Of a DNA stretch of 64,000 nucleotides, positions 17,809 through 25,793 are shown in pieces (the first letter of the stretch is position 1; every line of letters starts with the position of its first letter). Made by a program: the position numbers and the translations under genes. Source of the stretch: VRUE01 sp963737575 (GTDB lineage Bacteria; Actinomycetota; Thermoleophilia; Solirubrobacterales; 70-9); the NCBI GenBank assembly GCA_963737575.1, contig CAVTTJ010000009.1, positions 248,001 to 312,000 of the forward strand, in the 5' to 3' direction. The notes beneath the pieces are model-generated. The model made no database searches and was not told the origin of the DNA. It was given only the letters and a program-made list of their open reading frames with translations.

Positions 17809-18788
17809 GCCGCGCCCTCGTCACCGGCGGCCACGGCTTCGTCGGCTCGCACCTGGCGCGGGCGCTGCTCGTGCGGGGAGAGGAGGTTCGCGTCCTCGAC
17901 CGGCCGGGGCCGCGAACCGCCGATGTCGGCGGGATCCGGCCGTCGGGGCTCGATCTGCTCGGCATCCGCGGCGAAGTCGAGCTCGTCGAGGCCGACCTCC
18001 GCGACGCCGATGGGGTCACGGGCGCGGTCGTCGGCGCCACCTCGGTCTTCCACCTCGCGGCGCAGACAATCGTCGGAGTCGCCCGCGAATCGCCCCTCGA
18101 CACGTTCGAGATCAACGTCCGGGGAGCGTGGAACGTGTTCGAGGCCTGTCGGGAGAACGACGTCGAGCGGGTCCTCTTCGCGTCCTCGGACAAGGCGTAC
18201 GGGTCGAGCCCCGAGCTTCCCTACCTCGAGGACTTCCCGCTGCGCGCCTCGTTCCCCTACGACGCCAGCAAGGCGGCCGCCGACATCGTCGCCCGCAGCT
18301 ACGCCCGCGCCTACGACCTGCCGCTCGCGGTGACGCGCTTCGCCAATGTCTACGGCGGCGGCGACCTCAACTTCACCCGGCTGGTGCCGGAGACGGTGGT
18401 CGCGGTCCTCGACGGGCGCAGGCCGCGGATCCGGTCCGACGGCAGCCCCGAGCGCGACTTCCTCCACGTCGACGACGCCGTCGTGGCCTATCTCGCGATC
18501 GGGACGGCGCTGGGGGAGGCGGGGACCGCGGGCCAGGCCTTCAACGCCGGCGGCGATCGCCCGCACTCGGTCCGCGAGGTCGTCGAGCTGATCGCCACCG
18601 CGGGGGGTGGCGTGCTCGAGCCGGACTACCAGGGCGAGGGCAATCCCGACGGCGAGATCGACCGCCAGTTCGTCGACTCGACCAAGCTCCGCGAGCTGAC
18701 CGGGTGGCGGCCCGAGGTCGAGCTTGCCGACGGTCTCCGCCGCGCACTCGAGTGGTACCGCGAGAACCCGGCAGCCAGACCCGCCTGA
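17805..18788 (+). CDS. rfbG: NAD-dependent epimerase/dehydratase, CDP-glucose 4,6-dehydratase-like
   Basis: A 327-residue extended short-chain dehydrogenase. It shows the NAD-binding GGHGFVGSHLARAL, HLAAQTIVGVARESP, SSDKAYGSS and the catalytic YDASK. TRFANVYGGGDLN and RDFLHVDDAV follow. Together with the upstream cytidylyltransferase it would convert CDP-glucose to CDP-4-keto-6-deoxyglucose, the precursor of 3,6-dideoxy and other deoxy sugars. ATG 17805 overlaps the previous stop (ATGA). It ends the riboswitch-led gene string. Confidence 0.85.
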   Translation: MSRALVTGGHGFVGSHLARALLVRGEEVRVLDRPGPRTADVGGIRPSGLDLLGIRGEVELVEADLRDADGVTGAVVGATSVFHLAAQTIVGVARESPLDTFEINVRGAWNVFEACRENDVERVLFASSDKAYGSSPELPYLEDFPLRASFPYDASKAAADIVARSYARAYDLPLAVTRFANVYGGGDLNFTRLVPETVVAVLDGRRPRIRSDGSPERDFLHVDDAVVAYLAIGTALGEAGTAGQAFNAGGDRPHSVREVVELIATAGGGVLEPDYQGEGNPDGEIDRQFVDSTKLRELTGWRPEVELADGLRRALEWYRENPAARPA

Positions 18789-18869
18789 GCCGCACGTCGC
18801 GGCGCCGTTTGCGTCTGACCCGGCGGCTAAGTTGCCCGCGTTCCCGCCCCCTGAGCCAGGAGAGACCGA

Positions 18870-19571
18870 ATGAGACGCGCCCGACCTCGTATTCCCTCGC
18901 CGGCAATGATCGTCGCCCTGATCGCACTCGTACTCGGAATGGTGGGGACCGGCTTCGCCGCCTTCAAGCTGCCGAAGAACAGCGTCAGCGCCAAGCAGCT
19001 CAAGAAGAACTCTGTGACCGGGGCGAAAATCAAGAAGGACGCCGTCACCGGGGCGAAGGTGAAAAACGGGTCTCTCACGGGGGAGGACATCGACCTGGCG
19101 AAACTCGGGACCGTGCCGTCGGCCCAATCGGCGAACAGCATCCCGCCGGCCGAAGCCACCCACCTGGTCGGGGCCCCCGGCGAGCCGGGCTTCGAGAACG
19201 GAAGCGGCAATCTCGGTTCGATTGGGCCGACGGCCGTGAGGCCGGTCGGTTTTTACAAAGACCACGAGGGGATCGTCCACCTGCAGGGGTTCGCCAGGGT
19301 CGGTGAAGGGGGTTCGCTCGGAACGATCTTCTCCCTGCCGCCGGGCTACCGACCCGCAAACGGACTGGTCGCTGCCTTCATCCAATTCTGCATCCCGGGC
19401 GGGGGCGAATGTGAAACCGATAGTGAAGGCGACGAAAACGAGTACAGCTCGGTCGCGGTCACCGGAGCAAATGTTGCCGTCGGACCGGGAGTAGTTCTGA
19501 ACGGCGCGGTGGTCGGTTCGGAAGGCACCGGCGTATCCCTCGACGGGATCAACTTCCGCGCGGAAGGGTAG
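18870..19571 (+). CDS. Secreted decapeptide-repeat protein
   Basis: A 233-residue exported protein, start ATG 18870 after CCAGGAGAGA. The signal peptide (PAMIVALIALVLGMVGTGFA) leads to the repeats KNSVSAKQLK, KNSVTGAKIK, KDAVTGAKVK and NGSLTGEDID, then VGAPGEPGFENGSGN. The C-terminal domain has FYKDHEGIVHLQGFA, FSLPPGYRPANG and the ending GINFRAEG. It is a paralogue of the gene at 19687 and a more distant one of that at 10309. Function unknown. Confidence 0.75.
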   Translation: MRRARPRIPSPAMIVALIALVLGMVGTGFAAFKLPKNSVSAKQLKKNSVTGAKIKKDAVTGAKVKNGSLTGEDIDLAKLGTVPSAQSANSIPPAEATHLVGAPGEPGFENGSGNLGSIGPTAVRPVGFYKDHEGIVHLQGFARVGEGGSLGTIFSLPPGYRPANGLVAAFIQFCIPGGGECETDSEGDENEYSSVAVTGANVAVGPGVVLNGAVVGSEGTGVSLDGINFRAEG

Positions 19572-19686
19572 ATCGCTCGGCGATCATCCGCCGCTTTGCC
19601 GCAACTACCGTCCAACCGGTCGCGCCGGGCCGCCGCAATCTGGTAGTCAGCACCCCGATCCGTTCCATGCCAGAGGAGGAATCCCG

Positions 19687-20394
19687 ATGATCAGGTCTCG
19701 GCTGCCACAACCGTCGGCGAAGCTCGCCACGGGCCTCGCCTTCGTCGCGCTGATGGTCGCGCTCGGCGGCACCACCTACGCCGCGCTGAAGCTGCCGAAG
19801 AACAGCGTCGGCTCCAAGCAGCTGAAGAAGAACTCGGTGACCGGGGCGAAAATCAAGAAGGACGCCGTCACCGGGGCCAAGGTGAAAGACGGCTCGCTCA
19901 GCGGGAAGGACATCAACCTCGCGCAGCTCGGGACGGTGCCCTCGGCGCAGACCGCCAACAGCCTCGCGGCGCCCGAACCGGTCCATCTCGTCGGCGCTCC
20001 GGGCGAGCCGGGCTTCGAAAACGGCAGCAGCAACCTCGGCGGATTCGCAGGGATCAACCTGAAGCCCGTCGGCTTCTTCAAAGATCACGACGGGGTGGTC
20101 CACCTGCAGGGGTTTGCCACATTGGGCATCTCCGGCTCAATCGGAGCGATCTTCTCCCTGCCACCCGGCTTCCGACCGGCAAACGGACAGGTTGCAATCT
20201 TCAACGCATTCTGCATCCCAGTGGCCGGCGGTAAATGTGAATCCGACAGCGAAGGCGACACCAACGAGTACGACTCTGTCGCGGTCACAGGGGCCAACGT
20301 TTCCATCGGACCGATAGTCCTTAACGGCGCAGTAGCCAGTGCGCCCGGCACCGGGATTTCCCTCGACGGGATCACATTCCGCGCTGAAGGCTGA
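19687..20394 (+). CDS. Secreted decapeptide-repeat protein
   Basis: A 235-residue paralogue of the preceding gene with the same order: signal peptide (TGLAFVALMVALGGTTYA), decapeptide repeats (KNSVGSKQLK, KNSVTGAKIK, KDAVTGAKVK, DGSLSGKDIN), GAPGEPGFENGSSN, FFKDHDGVVHLQGFA, FSLPPGFRPANG and GITFRAEG at the end. A strong GAGGAG lies before ATG 19687. Single cysteines (AFCIPVAGGKC) recur among siblings. No enzyme motif is present. Confidence 0.75.
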   Translation: MIRSRLPQPSAKLATGLAFVALMVALGGTTYAALKLPKNSVGSKQLKKNSVTGAKIKKDAVTGAKVKDGSLSGKDINLAQLGTVPSAQTANSLAAPEPVHLVGAPGEPGFENGSSNLGGFAGINLKPVGFFKDHDGVVHLQGFATLGISGSIGAIFSLPPGFRPANGQVAIFNAFCIPVAGGKCESDSEGDTNEYDSVAVTGANVSIGPIVLNGAVASAPGTGISLDGITFRAEG

Positions 20395-20436
20395 GCTGAG
20401 AGTTGCATCGAACAAAACGATCGAGGAGAGATTTCG

Positions 20437-21131
20437 ATGAGAAGAATCCGTTTGCGCCGGCCGTCATTTGCAACAACCCTCGCCTTCGTCGCGCTGATGG
20501 TCGCGCTCGGCGGCACCACCTATGCCGCGCTGAAGGTGCCGAAGAACAGCGTCAGCGCAAAACAGCTCAAGAAGAACTCGGTGACCGGAGCGAAAATCAA
20601 GAAGGACGCCGTCACCGGGGTCAAGGTGAAAGACGGCTCGCTGAGCGGGTAGGACATCAACCTCGCGCAGCTCGGGACGGTGCCCTCGGCGCAGACCGCC
20701 AACAGCCTCGCGGCGCCCGAACCGGTCCATATCGTCGGCGCTTCGGGCGAGCCCGGCTTCGAAAACGGCAGCAGTAATTTCGGGGGCGAAGCGGGGGTCT
20801 CGACCGAACCCGTCGGCTTCTACAAAGATCACGATGGGGTGGTCCACCTACAGGGCGTTGCCAGAGTGGGCAGCGGCATTGGGGGCATCTTCTCGGTCCC
20901 GGCCGGGTTCCGGCCGGCGAATGGGACTGTCATCCTGTTCAACGTGGTCTGCGATGGAGAAGGGGGGAATGCGAATCGGACTCAGGCTCCGACGAAGAGG
21001 GCTACGGCCGCCTCACGGTCATCGGATCCAGTGTGAGCGCCGGCATGGGCCTGGTCCTGAGCGGAACGGTTCTCGGCGAAGCTGGGACGGTGATGGCTCT
21101 CGACGGGATCACCTTCCGCGCGAGGAGTTGA
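20437..21131 (+). pseudogene. Decapeptide-repeat protein broken by a stop and a frameshift
   Basis: The third tandem sibling. The frame is clean from ATG 20437 through TYAALKVPKNSVSAKQLKKN until a TAG at 20650-20652, where its neighbours have a lysine codon (SGKDIN becomes SG-stop-DIN). The same frame continues to about 20965, then a slip in a G-run shifts it. The family ending SDEEGYGRLTVIGSSVSAG and MALDGITFRARS is read in another frame up to TGA 21129-21131. The nonsense and frameshift mutations, one each, make it a young pseudogene, or the sequence has errors. Confidence 0.75.
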
Positions 21132-21133
21132 GC

Positions 21134-21643
21134 TTGCCCAGGACCTGGCCGGCGATCGGGGTGGCGGCGGCCCTGGTGGCGTTGATCGCCGCCGCCGGAT
21201 GCGGGAACGCGTCTTCGTCGACAGACGCGTCCCACAATCGCCAAGCGAGCGCTCCCGCGCCCACCGGCAAGGCCGCAAGTCTCGTCCCCGGGCCCACCAA
21301 GCGCCAATCGGCCCCCGAAGCGCCCTCACATTCCTCAAAGAAATCCGGCGGCGCTCAGCCCGGGGCCTCGGTGCCGCTCGGAGTGCCGCTGGACGCCAAT
21401 AGCGCGGCGGTCCGACGGGCGATCGCCGGTCTGCTCCATTCCAACAACGGCGGCAACGGCAATGGTGCCGGCGGCGAAAACAACCACGGCAACGGCCACG
21501 ACCAGAGCCAGGACCCCCTCGGCATACTCGGCCAGCTTCGCCATGCTGCCCAGGAACGTCTCGAACAGGTCACCAAACCCAAGCCGCATCAGCACCGAGC
21601 CCAGCAGGGCGGCCCCCTCCACATCCTCGAAATGCTGAGATAG
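21134..21643 (+). CDS. Putative lipoprotein, low complexity
   Basis: A 169-residue protein from TTG 21134, which has AGGAG six bases upstream. The signal sequence GVAAALVALIAAAGC ends in a lipobox (AAGC), so Cys would be lipidated. The mature part is Ser/Pro/Ala-rich, then Asn/Gly-rich (NNGGNGNGAGGENNHGNGHD), and ends with a short amphipathic stretch (LGILGQLRHAAQERLEQV). No domain recognised. Its start overlaps the stop of the pseudogene before it almost exactly, so it may have been coupled to that gene. Confidence 0.55.
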   Translation: MPRTWPAIGVAAALVALIAAAGCGNASSSTDASHNRQASAPAPTGKAASLVPGPTKRQSAPEAPSHSSKKSGGAQPGASVPLGVPLDANSAAVRRAIAGLLHSNNGGNGNGAGGENNHGNGHDQSQDPLGILGQLRHAAQERLEQVTKPKPHQHRAQQGGPLHILEMLR

Positions 21644-21647
21644 GAGG

Positions 21648-22445
21648 ATGTGCGGCCGGTTCACGGTCACGACGAAGGACACGAAGGCGGTCGCCGATCG
21701 GTTTCAGGTCGAGCTCGAACGCTCGCTCGAGCGGAACGCGGCCGGGACGGCGCCGCCGCCGAGCAAGGAGCGTGCAAAGCACGCGGCTCGGGGGCTCGAG
21801 CGCTTCAACGTCGCCCCGACCCAGGAGGTCCTGACGGTCCGGTCCTCGCCCGACCCCGACGAGGCGGCGGACGGCCTGCGCGAGGCGCGGATGATGCGCT
21901 GGGGCCTGGTCCCGCGCTGGGCCAAGGACCTCAAGGTCGGCTACCGGATGATCAACGCCAAAGCCGAGAATCTGACCTCGAGCCGCGCCTACTCGCCGTT
22001 GGTCGGCAAGTTCCGGCACCGCTGCCTGATCGTCGCCGACGGCTTCTATGAGTGGATGAAGGCCGAGGACCCGAAGCAGCCGCGCCAGCCCTGGCGGTTC
22101 ACCGTCGACGGCGGCGAGCCGTTCGCTTTCGCCGGGCTCTGCACCCGCAAGGAGTGGGAGGACGAGGAGGAGCGCGGGATGGAGGGCGGTTGGCTCTACA
22201 GCTGCACGATCGTGACGACGACCCCGAACGACGTCGTCGCCAAAGTCCACGACCGGATGCCGGCGATCCTGCCCTCGGCGGAGGCCGAGGCGACCTGGCT
22301 GCGACCCGACCTCGAGGTCGAGGACGCGATTGCGATGTGCGGGCCGCTGCCGGCCGGCCGGATGGAGGGCGCGCCCGCCAACCCGAAGCTGAACAAGGTC
22401 GAGAAAGGGACCGAAGGGCCGGAGCTGCTCGTCGCCCCGGCCTAG
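21648..22445 (+). CDS. SOS response-associated peptidase (SRAP/YedK/HMCES family)
   Basis: A 265-residue SRAP protein that forms a covalent shield on abasic sites in single-stranded DNA. The catalytic Cys2 follows the initiator Met (MCGRFTV). Other family blocks are RFNVAPTQ, MRWGLVPRW, INAKAENL, CLIVADGFYEW (active-site Glu) and KVHDRMPAIL (active-site His). It overlaps the convergent minus gene by 4 bp. No LexA box could be seen upstream by eye. Confidence 0.93.
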   Translation: MCGRFTVTTKDTKAVADRFQVELERSLERNAAGTAPPPSKERAKHAARGLERFNVAPTQEVLTVRSSPDPDEAADGLREARMMRWGLVPRWAKDLKVGYRMINAKAENLTSSRAYSPLVGKFRHRCLIVADGFYEWMKAEDPKQPRQPWRFTVDGGEPFAFAGLCTRKEWEDEEERGMEGGWLYSCTIVTTTPNDVVAKVHDRMPAILPSAEAEATWLRPDLEVEDAIAMCGPLPAGRMEGAPANPKLNKVEKGTEGPELLVAPA

Positions 22446-23176
22446 CCGGAGGTGCCGCCGACGCGTCCGCCGGTCCTGGTGCTCGCGGTGCCCGCCGCGG
22501 TGTCGGTGGAGCAGACGATGCTCACGGTCGGCGGCGTCGTCGTCCGCCAGATCGACGCGAAGCCCAGTTCGAGCGGCCGTTCGGGCTTGCCGTCCGGGAG
22601 GCCCCACTGCCATTCCTGCAGTGCCTGCTTGTAGGGGGGCCAGCTGACGACGACCCCGGGCTGGTTGACGAACCGCTTCAGCGCGTCGTCGAATTCGAGC
22701 GCGGCGACGTCGGTGCCATGGGAGTTGAACTCGACGACAACTTCTTCCGGGAAGTCCTGCTTCAGCAGGTCTTCGCCGCTGCTCGATCGCGGATAGGACG
22801 CGCGGCTCCCCGGGGTCTTGGCCGGGATCGTCCGCCGCGGGACGTCGGTGCGGCACTTCACCCGGGCCTTGCCGACGGCGCTGCCCGCGTCGATTCTCAG
22901 CACCGCCGAGACGCGGAACAGTTTGTAGCCGGAGACGTTTTCTTCGGAGGTGCTGATCTGGGCGTTGGCGATCCGCATCGCGCCGCCACCGGGAATCGAG
23001 GCTTCGCGCGAGCTCGGAATCGGAACGGTCTTTTCCCATTCGAGGGCGACGACGCCGCTGAGCTTCGTCGAGGTCAGCAGTGGGGCGGCGATGGTCGCCA
23101 CCAGCCCCACCGCGATGACCACAAGCGCCCCGCGCGGCGGGCGGGTCTCCATGAGCCGGTCGAAGGCGCCTTTCAT
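22442..23176 (-). CDS. Hypothetical membrane-anchored protein
   Basis: A 244-residue protein with one N-terminal membrane segment (GALVVIAVGLVATIAAPLL), followed by an extracellular-type beta-rich region with two Cys (CRTDVPRR, VCSTDT) and a Gly/Thr-rich tail. No recognised family. It is encoded between the SRAP gene (convergent) and tRNA-Arg on the same strand. Confidence 0.6.
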   Translation of the reverse strand: MKGAFDRLMETRPPRGALVVIAVGLVATIAAPLLTSTKLSGVVALEWEKTVPIPSSREASIPGGGAMRIANAQISTSEENVSGYKLFRVSAVLRIDAGSAVGKARVKCRTDVPRRTIPAKTPGSRASYPRSSSGEDLLKQDFPEEVVVEFNSHGTDVAALEFDDALKRFVNQPGVVVSWPPYKQALQEWQWGLPDGKPERPLELGFASIWRTTTPPTVSIVCSTDTAAGTASTRTGGRVGGTSG

Positions 23177-23194
23177 CGACGGCCACCCTACATA

Positions 23195-23268
23195 CGCGCC
23201 CGACAGGATTCGAACCTGTGGCCTCCGCCTCCGGAGGGCGGCGCTCTATCCAGCTGAGCTACGGGCGC
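23195..23268 (-). tRNA. tRNA-Arg (anticodon CCG)
   Basis: A 74-nt cloverleaf on the minus strand. The acceptor stem is GCGCCCG/CGGGCGC with discriminator G. The D arm is GCTC...GAGC, the anticodon stem is CCGCC/GGCGG with loop CTCCGGA (anticodon CCG), and the T arm is ACAGG TTCGAAT CCTGT. CCA is not encoded (the next bases are TAT), so the 3' end needs RNase Z cleavage and CCA addition. Confidence 0.95.
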
Positions 23269-23280
23269 GGAGAGTGCAGC

Positions 23281-23308
23281 TTAGTCTTCGCCCAGGGTCA
23301 CGTAGGCT
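23281..23308 (+). promoter_or_regulatory. Promoter of rnz, leaderless start
   Basis: TAGGCT at 23303-23308 lies six bases before the ATG at 23315. A weak -35 (TTAGTC, 23281-23286) is 16 bp upstream. This spacing puts transcription start at or next to the ATG, and no ribosome-binding sequence is present. Confidence 0.45.
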
Positions 23309-23314
23309 CGCGCC

Positions 23315-24292
23315 ATGGATCTCTCGGTCGCCTTCCTCGGCACGGGCGGAGCCGTGCCGTCGGCGCGGCGGAATACGGCGAGCGTGCTCGTCGCCCGTGG
23401 TGGCGAACGGCTTCTGTTCGACTGCGGTGAGGGGACACAGCGCCAGATGCAGCGCTCGCTCGGCCTCGTCCAGCTCGACGAGATCTACCTGACCCATTTC
23501 CATGCCGACCACATCCTCGGCCTGCCCGGCCTGCTCAAAACCTACGACCTGACCGACCGCGAGAAGCCGCTGACGCTCTACGGGCCACCCGGCCTCGAGG
23601 ACCTATTTCGAACGCTCGGGAGGCTGGTCGGGCGACTCGGCTTCCGGCTCGAGCTCGTCGAGGTCGACGAGGGCGACAGGATCGACATCGAGGGCGGCGA
23701 GATCCGGCCGTTCGCGGTCGAGCACAGCGTCCGCGCCTGCGGCTACGCCCTCGTCGAGGCCGAGCGACCCGGTCGCTTCGACCCCGACGAGGCAAAGCGG
23801 CTGGGGGTCGCCGAAGGCCCCGCCTTCGCCGCCCTGCAGCGGGGTGAGAAGGTCGCCGGCAGCGGCGGCCCGGTCGCCCCCGCCGACGTGATGGGAGACG
23901 CCCGCCCAGGGCGCACGATCGTCATCACCGGAGACACGGCGCCCTGCGCGGCGACGGTGGACGCGGCGCGCGGCGCCGAGCTCCTCGTCCACGACGCGAG
24001 CTTCTCCGAGGAGGAGGCCCAGCGGGCCGCCGACACCGGCCACTCGACGGTCGGCCAGGCCGCGGCCGTCGCCAGCAAGGCCGGCGTGAAGATGCTCGCC
24101 CTCGTCCACATCTCCTCGCGCTACCACGTCGGCAAGGTCCTCGAGGAGGCGCGCGCGGTCTACCCGCAGACCGTCGCGCCGCGAGACTTCGACGTCATCG
24201 AGGTCCCGTTCGCCGAGCGGGGCGAGCCGATGCTCGTGCCAAACGGCGCCCGTGAGCGCGATCGGCCCGAGGACGAGGAGTCAGGCGGCTAG
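23315..24292 (+). CDS. rnz: Ribonuclease Z
   Basis: A 325-residue tRNA 3'-end endonuclease of the MBL fold. It shows VAFLGTGGAVPSARRNTAS, LLFDCGEGTQRQM, the metal motif THFHADHILGLPGLL, GYALVEAERPGRFD (substrate arm), VITGDTAP, VHDASFSEEEAQRA, GHSTVGQAA and LVHISSRY. It removes 3' trailers from tRNAs lacking encoded CCA, such as the tRNA-Arg transcribed divergently next to it. It ends 12 bp inside the convergent hydrolase gene. Confidence 0.94.
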   Translation: MDLSVAFLGTGGAVPSARRNTASVLVARGGERLLFDCGEGTQRQMQRSLGLVQLDEIYLTHFHADHILGLPGLLKTYDLTDREKPLTLYGPPGLEDLFRTLGRLVGRLGFRLELVEVDEGDRIDIEGGEIRPFAVEHSVRACGYALVEAERPGRFDPDEAKRLGVAEGPAFAALQRGEKVAGSGGPVAPADVMGDARPGRTIVITGDTAPCAATVDAARGAELLVHDASFSEEEAQRAADTGHSTVGQAAAVASKAGVKMLALVHISSRYHVGKVLEEARAVYPQTVAPRDFDVIEVPFAERGEPMLVPNGARERDRPEDEESGG

Positions 24293-25168
24293 GGCGGCGA
24301 TCGCTTCGGCGATCGCAACCGGGTGGTCTTCCTGGAGGAAGTGCTTGGCCGGGAGGATCTTCGCGTCATCGACTCCCAGGGCTCGCATCACCGCCAATCG
24401 CCTCCTTTCGCCCAGCATCCTGTCCTCGCTGCCCCAAATGACCTGTGCCGGGTAGACACGGCCCCGGAGCCCATCGAGGTAGAAGTGCTCCTTCTCCTCG
24501 GTCAGCTCGAACCCCCGCATCACCTTCAGGAAGGCGCGTCCGCCGTCGGTTGCCCGCAGCATCGCGAAGTGGGCGGCCACCTCGGCGCGCGGGACGGCAG
24601 CGCGATCCGCCAGGCCAGTCAGGTAGTACACCTCGAGAAAGACAGAGGTCGGGCCGCGCAGCCAGAGCTCACCGACACCTCGGATCGAGAAGGGATGCAT
24701 CGGCCAGGGCCGGTGGAAGCTGGCGACGTCGACCAGTGTGTCGAGAGCTGTCAACGAGACCACGCGGTCGGGGTTCCGGATCGCCCACTCCAGGCCGACG
24801 GGCCCGCCGATATCGTGGACTACGAGGTGGCAGCGCTCGATGCCAAGTGCGTCGATCGCGGCTCCGGCCCAGCGCCCGAGGCCGCTCCAGGTGTAATCGA
24901 AGCGCTCAGGCCGCTGGGCCAGGCCGAGGCCGGGGAGGTCGAAGGCCACCGCCCGTAGGCCACGGTCGGCAAGCTCAGGCGCCAGCCTTCGGTAGACGTA
25001 GCTCGAGACCGGGACCCCGTGCATCAGGACCACGGGATCCCCATCGCCGACCTCTGACACGAAGCTCTCAACGCCGGCCGCCGAGAATCGCCTGCCGGCT
25101 GCCTCGTGACGGGCTATCGCGTCCGCAACTTCCGGCTTCACATCGGACAGACTCGCATGAATCGTCAC
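24281..25168 (-). CDS. Alpha/beta hydrolase, haloalkane dehalogenase-like
   Basis: A 295-residue alpha/beta hydrolase. The oxyanion segment is LMHGVPVSSYVYRRL and the nucleophile elbow is VVHDIGGPVGLEWA. The nucleophile is Asp rather than Ser, as in haloalkane dehalogenases and some epoxide hydrolases. VIWGSEDRML carries the acid, and FLQEDHPVAIAEAI the catalytic His. It may hydrolyse C-halogen or epoxide bonds; substrate unknown. Start GTG 25168 has TAGCAT six bases upstream, so the message is probably leaderless. Confidence 0.83.
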   Translation of the reverse strand: MTIHASLSDVKPEVADAIARHEAAGRRFSAAGVESFVSEVGDGDPVVLMHGVPVSSYVYRRLAPELADRGLRAVAFDLPGLGLAQRPERFDYTWSGLGRWAGAAIDALGIERCHLVVHDIGGPVGLEWAIRNPDRVVSLTALDTLVDVASFHRPWPMHPFSIRGVGELWLRGPTSVFLEVYYLTGLADRAAVPRAEVAAHFAMLRATDGGRAFLKVMRGFELTEEKEHFYLDGLRGRVYPAQVIWGSEDRMLGERRRLAVMRALGVDDAKILPAKHFLQEDHPVAIAEAIAALAA

Positions 25169-25174
25169 GCCCCG

Positions 25175-25184
25175 ATGCTAGGCT
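25175..25184. promoter_or_regulatory. Overlapping divergent -10 boxes of pyrR and the hydrolase gene
   Basis: On the plus strand TAGGCT (25179-25184) lies seven bases before the PyrR-binding hairpin. On the minus strand TAGCAT (25180-25175) lies six bases before the GTG of the hydrolase. The two hexamers share two bases, so polymerase binding at one should exclude the other. Confidence 0.4.
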
Positions 25185-25191
25185 GACCCCG

Positions 25192-25224
25192 TCCTTTAAC
25201 CAGGTCCAGAGAGGCCGGGAAGGA
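25192..25224 (+). promoter_or_regulatory. PyrR-binding RNA hairpin in the pyr operon leader
   Basis: The leader TCCTTTAACCAGGTCCAGAG continues AGGCCGGGAAGGA. TCCTT pairs with AAGGA and CCAGG with CCGGG across a purine mismatch, leaving the conserved loop TCCAGAGAGG, the sequence PyrR recognises. The hairpin's end lies only eight bases before the pyrR GTG and overlaps the AAGGAG ribosome-binding sequence, so UMP-PyrR binding would block translation (inference). Confidence 0.8.
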
Positions 25225-25232
25225 GCACCAGA

Positions 25233-25793
25233 GTGAGCGAAAAGGTCGTGCTCGAGCGCGACGACCTGAGGCGGACGCTGCGGCGGATCGCCCACGAGAT
25301 CGCCGAGAAGAACCCGGAGGCGGACGGATTGGCGATCGTCGGCATCCACACCCGCGGAGCCCTGCTGGCCCGCCGCCTGCACGCGATCCTCGGCGAGCTG
25401 ACCGAGGCCACCGTCCCGATCGGTGACATCGACATCTCCTTCTACCGTGACGACGTCGGCTCGCAATCGCCGAACTCCCAGCCGGTCGTCCACTCCTCCC
25501 ACATCGACTTCGACCTCTCCGGCCGCACCGTCGTCCTCGTCGACGACGTCCTCTTCACCGGCCGCACCGTCCGCGCCGCGATCGACGCCCTGTTCGACTA
25601 CGGCAGGCCCGAGCGCGTCCAGCTCGCGGTCCTCTGCGATCGCGGCCACCGCGAGCTCCCGCTGCGGCCCGACTACGTCGGCAAGAACCTGCCGACGGCA
25701 TGGGGTGAGCGGGTGAATGTGCGGCTCGAGGAGGTCGACGAGGTGGACGAGGTCACCATCTCCGAGCCCCTGCCGGCGGAGGCCCTGACATGA
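25233..25793 (+). CDS. pyrR: Bifunctional pyr operon regulator / uracil phosphoribosyltransferase
   Basis: A 186-residue PyrR. IVGIHTRGALLARRL and the PRPP loop VVLVDDVLFTGRTVRAAID are diagnostic. DRGHRELPLRPDYVGKNLPT is the PyrR-specific C-terminal block. It binds the pyr leader RNA when UMP is high and has some uracil phosphoribosyltransferase activity. GTG 25233 is used, with AAGGAG upstream. It overlaps pyrB by 4 bp. Confidence 0.95.
   Translation: MSEKVVLERDDLRRTLRRIAHEIAEKNPEADGLAIVGIHTRGALLARRLHAILGELTEATVPIGDIDISFYRDDVGSQSPNSQPVVHSSHIDFDLSGRTVVLVDDVLFTGRTVRAAIDALFDYGRPERVQLAVLCDRGHRELPLRPDYVGKNLPTAWGERVNVRLEEVDEVDEVTISEPLPAEALT

Noticed and set aside
17724..19385. Long minus-strand open frame opposite rfbG and the repeat-protein gene
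   Set aside because: Crosses a promoter and two genuine genes; composition typical of a shadow frame.
8790..21131. An active prophage, suggested by the integrase remnant and tail-fibre-like proteins
   Set aside because: No capsid, portal, terminase or lysis genes; the repeat proteins carry signal peptides and stand among housekeeping genes.
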